31,789 bases of DNA from an uncultured Veillonella sp. GTDB taxonomy: Bacteria; Bacillota; Negativicutes; Veillonellales; Veillonellaceae. Both the position numbers and the translations under genes were made by a program. The stretch spans positions 1-31,789 of the forward strand of contig CABSJL010000016.1 in the NCBI GenBank assembly GCA_902478055.1. The letters are read 5' to 3'. The stretch's first letter is position 1, and every line of letters begins with the position of its first letter. The notes under the pieces were generated by a model. The model saw only the letters and a program-made list of their open reading frames with translations. It made no database searches and was not told the origin of the DNA. Positions 7,399-14,727 of the stretch are shown here, in pieces.

Positions 7399-8439
7399 TT
7401 ATACTTCTTCAGTTACTTCTTCACCGATTACATCAATTTCTTCTGTACCAACAGCTAATGTATCGCGAATAATACGATCGATTTCATCAGCGATTTGTGG
7501 ATTATCTAACAAATATTGTTTAGCTGCTTCTTTACCTTGGCCCATGCGTTCACCGTTATAGGAATACCATGCACCAGATTTATTGATGATTTCCATATTT
7601 GTGCCGATATCGATAAGTGTACCAGCTTTGGAGATACCTTCACCGTACATCAAATCAAACTCAGCTGTTTTGAATGGAGGTGCTACTTTATTTTTAACAA
7701 CTTTAACTTTAGTTCGAGCACCAACATTTTCGTTATTAGCTTTAATCAATTCACCCTTACGAACATCAAGACGTACGGAGGAATAGAATTTCAACGCACG
7801 ACCACCTGTTGTAGTTTCAGGATTACCAAACATTACGCCTACTTTTTCACGCAATTGGTTGATAAAGATAACAACAGTTTTAGATTTGCTGATAATACCA
7901 GTCAATTTACGCAATGCTTTACTCATCAAACGAGCTTGTAGACCTACGTGAGCATCGCCCATCTCGCCGTCGATTTCGGCTTTAGGAACCAATGCTGCAA
8001 CGGAGTCAACTACGACGATATCTACAGCGCCACTGCGAACAAGGGCTTCTGTAATTTCAAGAGCTTGTTCACCATTATCTGGTTGAGAAATCAACAAGTT
8101 ATTGATATCTACGCCCAAATTACGAGCATATACAGGATCCATCGCATGCTCTGCATCAATGAACGCTGCAATGCCACCTTGTTTTTGCGCTTCTGCTACA
8201 GCGTGAAGAGCTACTGTTGTTTTACCAGAGGATTCTGGACCGTAGATTTCAATTACACGGCCACGAGGGAACCCACCTACGCCAACAGCGATATCGATTG
8301 CAAGAGAACCAGAGGAGATAACCTCTACGTTCATGCGATCTGCTGCTTCACCAAGACGCATAATAGCGCCTTTACCAAAGTCTTTTTCAATTTGTTTTAA
8401 CGCGTTATCCAACGCTGCTTGTCTGCCATCTACAGCCAT
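7399..8439 (-). CDS. recA: Recombinase RecA
   Basis: ATP-dependent strand-exchange protein of homologous recombination. The 346-residue protein is full length: N-terminal helix, Walker A GPESSGKT (67-74), Walker B VDIVVVDSVAAL, the L1/L2 region with FINQLREKVGVMFGNPETTTGGRALKF split over the DNA-binding loops, and a C-terminal acidic tail (EEIDVIGEEVTEEV). The ATG follows AGGGG. It is four bases downstream of cinA and two bases upstream of recX. I see no Bacillus-type SOS box (GAACNNNNGTTC) in the nearby intergenic sequence, so LexA control is not evident here. Confidence 0.98.
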   Translation of the reverse strand: MAVDGRQAALDNALKQIEKDFGKGAIMRLGEAADRMNVEVISSGSLAIDIAVGVGGFPRGRVIEIYGPESSGKTTVALHAVAEAQKQGGIAAFIDAEHAMDPVYARNLGVDINNLLISQPDNGEQALEITEALVRSGAVDIVVVDSVAALVPKAEIDGEMGDAHVGLQARLMSKALRKLTGIISKSKTVVIFINQLREKVGVMFGNPETTTGGRALKFYSSVRLDVRKGELIKANNENVGARTKVKVVKNKVAPPFKTAEFDLMYGEGISKAGTLIDIGTNMEIINKSGAWYSYNGERMGQGKEAAKQYLLDNPQIADEIDRIIRDTLAVGTEEIDVIGEEVTEEV

Positions 8440-8443
8440 TCTT

Positions 8444-9691
8444 TTATTTCCCCTTTTCTGTTATATAAGTATAAACATAGTAAAGTGCTAGTTCTGCTGC
8501 ACTTTGTCTAATATCTTCACGATTACCAATTAAATTAGCCTTATGAGCCACAGTCCCATAAGGTCCAGTAACCCCAAACCATACAAGACCAACTGGCTTT
8601 TCAGGACTACCACCGCCAGGACCAGCTATACCAGTCGTAGAAACGGCATATGTTGTTTGACCAACAGTTCGTGCCCCCTCAGCCATAGCCTTAGCAACTT
8701 GCTCACTAACGGCCCCATAGGTATCTAACATATCTTGCGGTACACCTAATACACGATGTTTGACATCATTGCTATAGGAGATAACACCGCCCATGTAGTA
8801 TTCACTGCTACCACTGACATTAGTCAATAACTTACCGACTAAGCCAGAAGTACAAGATTCAGCAGTACTAATCGTACTATGTTCCTCTAGTAAAGCACGA
8901 CCAAGTGTTTCCTCCATAGAAACACTTAAATCACGCCCCACCCGAGAACCTAAACGATCTCGAATGATAGCATCCCAAGGATTGAGAAGCTCATGTGCGG
9001 CCTCTAAGGTATCAGCCTTAGCCGTAATGCGCACCTCAATATAGCCTTTTTTGATTAATAACGCTATAGTCGGATTTGATTGATTCTTAATGAGATCCAT
9101 TAAGGTATTTTCCAAATCGATTTCGCGAATATCATATACACCATATCGATAAGAGGTAACCACACCTTGTGAACCAAAGCGCTCATACAAATATGGAACT
9201 ACACTATCTTGGAACATGCCCTTCATTTCACCAGGAGGTCCTGGCAAAAGAATATAGGTAGTATCTCCATCTTCAACGACAACACCTGGCGCTACACCTA
9301 CTGGATTATGTAGTACCTTTGCATCTTCTGGCAATTGTGCTTCTCGACGACTTGCATCGGGCACAGTACGTTTTACACGTTGGAAAAATTTTTCAACCTC
9401 ATCCATCGCCTCTTGATTAAATATAATCTTCCGGCCCACAGAATCGGCCAATACATTCCGTGTAATATCGCCCTGTGTCGGGCCAAGCCCACCAGTACTA
9501 ATAACAATGTCTGCCCGAGAGCTAGCTAACTGAAAAACTTCAGCCATACGCTTTGGGTTATCCCCTACTACCGATTGATGAGCAATAGTATATCCTAATT
9601 TATTTAATTCTTGTGCTAACCAAGATACATTAGTGTTAACTGTATCACCTAGCAATAACTCTGAACCTGTAGAAATGAGTTCTACAATCAT
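8444..9691 (-). CDS. cinA: CinA family protein with nicotinamide-nucleotide amidase domain
   Basis: Two-domain protein of 415 residues. The N-terminal half (about 1-170) is the MoaB/MogA-like domain, with STGGLGPTQGD (65-75) and LPGPPGEM (149-156). The C-terminal part (about 255-410) is the PncC-type amidase domain, with TAESCTSG and TGIAGPGGGSPEKPVG. Family members deamidate nicotinamide mononucleotide and hydrolyse ADP-ribose in NAD recycling; some cinA genes are competence-induced. A strong Shine-Dalgarno (GGAGGTGA) precedes the ATG. It lies directly before recA, the widespread cinA-recA arrangement. Confidence 0.95.
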   Translation of the reverse strand: MIVELISTGSELLLGDTVNTNVSWLAQELNKLGYTIAHQSVVGDNPKRMAEVFQLASSRADIVISTGGLGPTQGDITRNVLADSVGRKIIFNQEAMDEVEKFFQRVKRTVPDASRREAQLPEDAKVLHNPVGVAPGVVVEDGDTTYILLPGPPGEMKGMFQDSVVPYLYERFGSQGVVTSYRYGVYDIREIDLENTLMDLIKNQSNPTIALLIKKGYIEVRITAKADTLEAAHELLNPWDAIIRDRLGSRVGRDLSVSMEETLGRALLEEHSTISTAESCTSGLVGKLLTNVSGSSEYYMGGVISYSNDVKHRVLGVPQDMLDTYGAVSEQVAKAMAEGARTVGQTTYAVSTTGIAGPGGGSPEKPVGLVWFGVTGPYGTVAHKANLIGNREDIRQSAAELALYYVYTYITEKGK

Positions 9692-9728
9692 CAGATCACC
9701 TCCACAATCGAATGTATCGAGCTGTGTT

Positions 9729-11075
9729 TTATTCTACAACCGTAGCTACTACGTCGTAAGCAAAGCCTTGCTCTACTTGTACCTTAAGAATATCTCCAGG
9801 TTGAATCTCTTCTCCGCAGTCTTCAATGTACATATTACCGTCTACATCAGGTGCTTGAGATTTTAAGCGTCCTTTAGCGAGTAATGTACCATTCTCACCT
9901 TCCTCGATTTCTTCTACCATTGCATAGTCAATAGTACCTTCTAAATCGCGGTTATTTTCTTCAGAAATAGCGGCTTGAATGGACATGAGAATATGATAAC
10001 GCTCTTCTTTGACCTCTTCTGGCACTTGGTCTTCACGCGCACCAGCTGGTGTACCTTCCTCTTGAGAGTAAGTAAATACACCCATATTATCAAATTTGAT
10101 TTCTTTTACAAAATCGCAAAGTTCCTCAAATTGCTCATCTGTTTCACCAGGGAAGCCAACGATAATAGATGTACGCAATGTAATATGTGTAGGAGCATTT
10201 CTAATTTTCTTAAGCAACCGTTCAATATCATTACGATCATCTCGACGATTCATTTGTTTTAAAATATCGTTATTAACATGTTGTAATGGAATATCTACAT
10301 ATTTACAAAGTTTTGGCTCATTAACGATAAGATCTAACAGTTCATCGGAGAAGAATGTTGGATATAGGTATAACATGCGAATCCATTCGATGCCTTCTAC
10401 CGTAGTTAACTCCTTAAGTAATGTAGTCAACAATGGCTTGCCATCATTAAGGTCAATACCATAACTAGTTGTATCTTGAGCAATCAGAACAACTTCCTTA
10501 ACACCTGCTGCAGCTAATCGTTCCACTTCAGCCTTAATAGACTCGATAGTACGACTGCGGAATGCACCACGCACCTTTGGAATAATGCAGAAGGTACAAC
10601 CATTGTTACAGCCTTCCGCAATTTTTACATATGCACTGTAACGAGGTGTTGTTTGAATACGAGGCATGCGTTCATCATAGATATTTGTAATATTTTCCAT
10701 GATACAACTACGATTGCCATGCTCAATAGCATCAACAGCTACCATGATTTGGTCCCATGCACCTGTACCAATCAAAGCATCAATTTCAGGAATTTCTTTG
10801 AATAGCTCATCCTGATATTGTTGGCTTAAGCAACCTGCTACAATAAGCCCCTTACAAACACCATCTTCTTTATATTGAGCTACCTCAAGAATGGTATTGA
10901 TAGACTCCGCTTTGGCTTTCTCAATAAAAGTACAGGTATTTACGACGATAAGATCTGCTTCGCTTAGGTTCTCTGTAATCGTATAGCCATTATCTTTCAA
11001 TAAGCCTAACATTACCTCTGTATCTACTAAGTTTTTAGCACAACCTAGGCTAACATATCCTAATTTCTTACCCAT
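9729..11075 (-). CDS. rimO: Ribosomal protein S12 methylthiotransferase RimO
   Basis: Radical SAM enzyme that adds a methylthio group to a conserved aspartate of ribosomal protein S12. The N-terminal UPF0004 domain holds the auxiliary cluster cysteines C12, C48 and C82. The radical SAM cluster is C156-X3-C160-X2-C163 (EGCNNGCTFC), and the C-terminal 65 residues form the TRAM domain. The N-terminal signature VSLGCAKNLVDTE favours RimO over MiaB. At 448 residues it has the normal length. AAAGGA precedes the ATG. cinA follows after 37 bases and the binding-protein gene precedes it by 64. Confidence 0.95.
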   Translation of the reverse strand: MGKKLGYVSLGCAKNLVDTEVMLGLLKDNGYTITENLSEADLIVVNTCTFIEKAKAESINTILEVAQYKEDGVCKGLIVAGCLSQQYQDELFKEIPEIDALIGTGAWDQIMVAVDAIEHGNRSCIMENITNIYDERMPRIQTTPRYSAYVKIAEGCNNGCTFCIIPKVRGAFRSRTIESIKAEVERLAAAGVKEVVLIAQDTTSYGIDLNDGKPLLTTLLKELTTVEGIEWIRMLYLYPTFFSDELLDLIVNEPKLCKYVDIPLQHVNNDILKQMNRRDDRNDIERLLKKIRNAPTHITLRTSIIVGFPGETDEQFEELCDFVKEIKFDNMGVFTYSQEEGTPAGAREDQVPEEVKEERYHILMSIQAAISEENNRDLEGTIDYAMVEEIEEGENGTLLAKGRLKSQAPDVDGNMYIEDCGEEIQPGDILKVQVEQGFAYDVVATVVE

Positions 11076-11139
11076 TCTATATCCTTTCTTAACAAGATTA
11101 TGTTCAATTTACTACCTTAATAGGATCTATATAACTGAG

Positions 11140-12177
11140 TTATTCCTTACGGAAACGCACTTGGCTAACCCAGTGATTTAGTAATAATTTTTTACCATCA
11201 ATGGTGTAACCGCCATTTACAGGCCATAAAATAAGCTCATGTCCCAATGAGTCTTTTGGCTCATCCATTTCTGGGTTTGTAAATATATAGGTGAAGTTAT
11301 TTTCAACCATATACTTTGCAGTCTTTGTAGACAACAACCAATTAATAAATTCGACACTATCTGCTTTATGTTTTGAATTTTTTAATACGGCCGCCCCAGT
11401 TACATAATAAGAGGTCCCATCTGTTGGATAAATGACCTTAATTGGATATCCATGACGCGTATATTGGGCCGCATCAGATAAATTACCAATGCCGATATTA
11501 GACTCCCCAAGCGCTGTTAAACGAACTGGGGTAGACAAGAACTTAGCATGTTGTATTACATGAGGTTTTAAGCTATATAGATAGTTTAATGCTTCAGGCT
11601 CCCCTCTATATTCCACCATGTTATATAACAAGTTCGCCGCATTCTGAGAGGCTACAAAATCGGTCATTACAATGGTCCAATCCCCTTGTTTTGCCAATGT
11701 ATCCCATGTAGTAATATATTTACCAACCCCATTGTAGAAGGTATCATTTTGAACAAATACGATAGGATCATACCAAAGACCTACCCAATATCCATTTGTA
11801 TCCTTTAGATTGTCACGAACCTCGTCAATTTTCTCATTAACGATAGGTGCATATTTTCCAGTATTAGCACCTACAACAAGGTTATCCTCAGAGGTAAGTA
11901 CAATATCACCAGATGTATCAGCTACATTAGAGGCCGAACGTTGCGCCATTTGCTCTTCTGTAAGAGGCATAACTGTAACTTTTACATTCTTCTCATCTTC
12001 ATAACGATCGGCAAGCAATGTAGTTATATTATTTGGTAAGTCTGTATAAACTGTAATCTCACCACGAACAGGCTCTTTTTCATGTTCCAATTGTTCTTGA
12101 TGGTAAAAGTTTACGCCATAGGTCAACATCCCTACCACAAAAAGGGCTAAAATGCCCGGAGCAATCCATCGTTTCAT
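11140..12177 (-). CDS. Membrane-anchored extracellular solute-binding protein
   Basis: A 345-residue protein of the type 2 periplasmic-binding fold, resembling the iron/polyamine-binding branch of ABC transporter receptors (start of mature domain GEITVYTDLPNN, then a mixed alpha/beta domain with GLWYDPIVFVQND and EFINWLLSTKTAKYMVENN near the end). Residues about 5-24 form a hydrophobic helix after MKR. There is no cysteine lipobox and no obvious signal-peptidase site, so it may stay as a membrane-anchored protein. No permease or ATPase gene lies nearby: neighbours are ygiQ (61 bases upstream) and rimO (64 bases downstream). GGAGG sits five bases before the ATG. The ligand cannot be predicted. 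A role other than transport, such as sensing, is possible. Confidence 0.8.
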   Translation of the reverse strand: MKRWIAPGILALFVVGMLTYGVNFYHQEQLEHEKEPVRGEITVYTDLPNNITTLLADRYEDEKNVKVTVMPLTEEQMAQRSASNVADTSGDIVLTSEDNLVVGANTGKYAPIVNEKIDEVRDNLKDTNGYWVGLWYDPIVFVQNDTFYNGVGKYITTWDTLAKQGDWTIVMTDFVASQNAANLLYNMVEYRGEPEALNYLYSLKPHVIQHAKFLSTPVRLTALGESNIGIGNLSDAAQYTRHGYPIKVIYPTDGTSYYVTGAAVLKNSKHKADSVEFINWLLSTKTAKYMVENNFTYIFTNPEMDEPKDSLGHELILWPVNGGYTIDGKKLLLNHWVSQVRFRKE

Positions 12178-12205
12178 ATATGCCTCCTATAAGACATAAA
12201 GCATC

Positions 12206-12233
12206 CCCAAATGAGATTAGTAAAACTAATCTC
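12206..12233 (-). terminator. Hairpin between ygiQ and the binding-protein gene
   Basis: A perfect 9-bp stem (12213-12221 with 12225-12233) and three-base loop, six bases after the ygiQ stop. The minus strand continues ATTTGGGG, so the U-run is short. It may attenuate rather than stop transcription. Confidence 0.45.
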
Positions 12234-12238
12234 TATAA

Positions 12239-14197
12239 TTAACGACCACCACGGCTTTTGTTAGATGGACGACCTTTAGTCATACCACTGCGAGATGATC
12301 TTCCCTTACTACGCTGCTCACCTGACTGACGTCCGCTGCGACGATTATTGACTTGTACACTATTGCGGTTTCCACTGCCAGCACCAGTACGATTACTATT
12401 GCGACCAATTGGGCGTGGTGGAATCAAACATTCTGGTCCAAATCCAATTAAATCACGCCGATTAGCTTCAATGAGCGCTTCTTTTACAAGATCATAATTT
12501 TCAATATTTTTATATTGCATTAAAGCGCGTTGCTTAGCTTTATCTCTACCTTTTTTGGCTACATATACAGGCTTTCCATCTAGTGGATTAATGCCAGTAT
12601 AGTACATACAAGTAGACAGGCTACCTGGTGTAGGAATAAAATCCTGAACTTGTTCCGGATACATATGTTGATCACGCAAAAATTCTGCTAATTCAATAGC
12701 ATCCTCCAAGGCACAACCAGGATGAGAACTCATAAAGTATGGTACTAAATATTGCTTCTTACTAAGCTTTTTATTAGCCTCTTCAAACCAAGATTTGAAG
12801 GTAAGGAATTCTTCCTTACCAGCTTTCCCCATCATATTTGTAACGCGTTTAGATACGTGTTCTGGCGCTACCTTCAATTGGCCACTAACGTGAAACTCAC
12901 ACAGCTCTCGTACGAAGTCTTTATTGTTATCTGCAAGAACATAGTCATAACGCAAGCCAGAACGAACAAATACCTTTTTTACTCCTTTTAGCTTACGTAA
13001 TTTACGGAGTAAAGCAATATAATCATCGTGATTTGTATTAAGGTTTTCACAAGGCTCTGGAGCCGCACATGTACGGCCTTTACAAGCGCCATATAAAGCT
13101 TGTTTATCACATGCTAAATGACGGAAGTTTGCCGTAGGGCCTCCAACATCGTGAATATAGCCCTTGAAATTGTCCATATTAATCATAGTTTGAGCTTCGT
13201 CAATTAAAGACTCATGACTACGATTTTGGATGATACGACCTTGATGATTGGTAATGGCACAGAATGAACAGCTACCAAAGCATCCGCGTTGACTAACAAG
13301 GCTAAATTGTACTTCACTTAACGCTGGTACGCCACCCTTATCATCATATTTAGGATGCCACTTTCGAGTATATGGCAAATTATATACGCCATCCATCTCC
13401 TCCTGGGTCAAAGGCAACGCAGGCGTATTTTGAATAAGATATCTATCCCCATGCTTTTGGACTACCATACGACCATAAAACGGGTCTTGTTCATCATATT
13501 GAATACGGAATGCATCAGCAAAGGCCATTTTATCGGCTTTAATTTCCTCAAAAGACGGGCATTCAACATAGTCTATAGTAGGAATTTCCTTTGCCATGTA
13601 ACAAATACCGCGAATAGATGGCAAAGACTCTTTGAAGCGACCTTGATCTAACGCATCTGCTAATTCCACAATTTGAAGTTCACCCATACCATAAACAAGT
13701 ACATCGGCCTTAGAATCAACTAAGATAGAGCGACGTACCGTATCTGACCAATAATCATAATGACCAAAGCGGCGCAAGGATGCCTCTATACCACCGATAA
13801 TAAGCGGCACATCACTATATGCCTCTTTCATGCGGTTCGCATATACCAAGGTAGCACGATCCGGACGATGACCAGATTCACCACCGGGAGAATAATCATC
13901 TTGACGGCGAATCTTCTTTGCCGCCGTAAATTTATTGAGCATTGAGTCTAAATTCCCTGCTGTAACAAGGGACGCTAGACGCGGTTTACCTAGTTTTTTG
14001 AAAGCCTCTACATCATTCCAATCTGGTTGATCTATAATGCCTACACGATAGCCTTTGGACTCTAGGTACCTACCGATAACGGCAGGAGCAAAGGACGGAT
14101 GGTCTACATAGGCGTCCCCACTGATGAGGACAAAGTCTAATTCGGCCCAGCCACGTTCCTTCATATCCGAAGGTTCTGTTACTAAAAATCTATCCAT
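12239..14197 (-). CDS. YgiQ family radical SAM protein
   Basis: A large (652-residue) radical SAM protein of the YgiQ/UPF0313 family, whose substrate is not established. An N-terminal B12-binding-like or UPF0313 region (about 1-290) precedes the cluster motif C306-X3-C310-X2-C313 (RGCFGSCSFCAIT). The family's extra cysteines follow (YGACKGRTCAAPEPCENLN), and then the C-terminal domain. The last 58 residues (595-652) are a low-complexity tail rich in Arg, Ser, Gly and Asn, which looks disordered and nucleic-acid-binding in character. The ATG lacks a strong Shine-Dalgarno at good spacing (AAAGG is 16 bases away), so the start is the least certain part. It follows the RodZ-like gene by 30 bases. 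Confidence 0.9.
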   Translation of the reverse strand: MDRFLVTEPSDMKERGWAELDFVLISGDAYVDHPSFAPAVIGRYLESKGYRVGIIDQPDWNDVEAFKKLGKPRLASLVTAGNLDSMLNKFTAAKKIRRQDDYSPGGESGHRPDRATLVYANRMKEAYSDVPLIIGGIEASLRRFGHYDYWSDTVRRSILVDSKADVLVYGMGELQIVELADALDQGRFKESLPSIRGICYMAKEIPTIDYVECPSFEEIKADKMAFADAFRIQYDEQDPFYGRMVVQKHGDRYLIQNTPALPLTQEEMDGVYNLPYTRKWHPKYDDKGGVPALSEVQFSLVSQRGCFGSCSFCAITNHQGRIIQNRSHESLIDEAQTMINMDNFKGYIHDVGGPTANFRHLACDKQALYGACKGRTCAAPEPCENLNTNHDDYIALLRKLRKLKGVKKVFVRSGLRYDYVLADNNKDFVRELCEFHVSGQLKVAPEHVSKRVTNMMGKAGKEEFLTFKSWFEEANKKLSKKQYLVPYFMSSHPGCALEDAIELAEFLRDQHMYPEQVQDFIPTPGSLSTCMYYTGINPLDGKPVYVAKKGRDKAKQRALMQYKNIENYDLVKEALIEANRRDLIGFGPECLIPPRPIGRNSNRTGAGSGNRNSVQVNNRRSGRQSGEQRSKGRSSRSGMTKGRPSNKSRGGR

Positions 14198-14227
14198 CGA
14201 TTGAGTAAATGCCTTTCTTTCCTTTTA

Positions 14228-14680
14228 TCAGAAAAGGAATAACCAAAGTAAAAATAATGCCATACAGAATAAAATTATGCCTAAAATAATACGTTCTTGA
14301 ACGATAGAACGTTGACGTTTACGTTGACGCGTTTCTAAGGACATACGCTTTTTAGATGTTTGATATTCAACGAATTCACTTTGCACCAAATTTGGTGTCG
14401 CTTGCGCTTTCTGCCGTGTAACAGAACGCAAAGAAAACGTATCTATATCACCTACCTGACTTTGATAAGCTTTCACCAAGCGATCACCATCAAGGTCTAA
14501 ATAATTACCGTAATTACGAATAAAGCCTTTTACGTAGACCTGACCAGGAATGATGTCATATTTACCATCTTCGATAGCTTCCAAATAGGTTGTCTTAATG
14601 TGAAGCACTTGCTCCACATCTTTAAAGGTTAGATTACGTCTTACCCGTTCACGTCGTAATTCTTCGCCTAATTCAGCCAT
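14228..14680 (-). CDS. Short RodZ-like helix-turn-helix membrane protein
   Basis: The 150-residue protein has an N-terminal HTH_25/RodZ-type domain (about 1-75: ELRRERVRRNLTFKDVEQVLHIKTTYLEAIEDG and PGQVYVKGFIRNYGNYLDLD split by the turn), a basic linker (about 105-125) and one C-terminal transmembrane helix (about 127-149). RodZ binds MreB and links the cell-shape machinery to the membrane. Full-length RodZ has a large periplasmic domain after the helix, absent here, because the protein ends with the helix. AAAGGAA precedes the ATG. It sits between ftsK and ygiQ with short gaps. The fold assignment is solid; the shape-determining role is inferred. Confidence 0.8.
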   Translation of the reverse strand: MAELGEELRRERVRRNLTFKDVEQVLHIKTTYLEAIEDGKYDIIPGQVYVKGFIRNYGNYLDLDGDRLVKAYQSQVGDIDTFSLRSVTRQKAQATPNLVQSEFVEYQTSKKRMSLETRQRKRQRSIVQERIILGIILFCMALFLLWLFLF

Positions 14681-14727
14681 TTTCGTTCCTTTCTAACTCT
14701 ACATACTACTCAATCGTAATCATTTAA

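Noticed and set aside
9692..9728. SOS box controlling cinA-recA
   Set aside because: No GAACNNNNGTTC or close variant is present in the gap upstream of cinA, and cinA and recA are only four bases apart.
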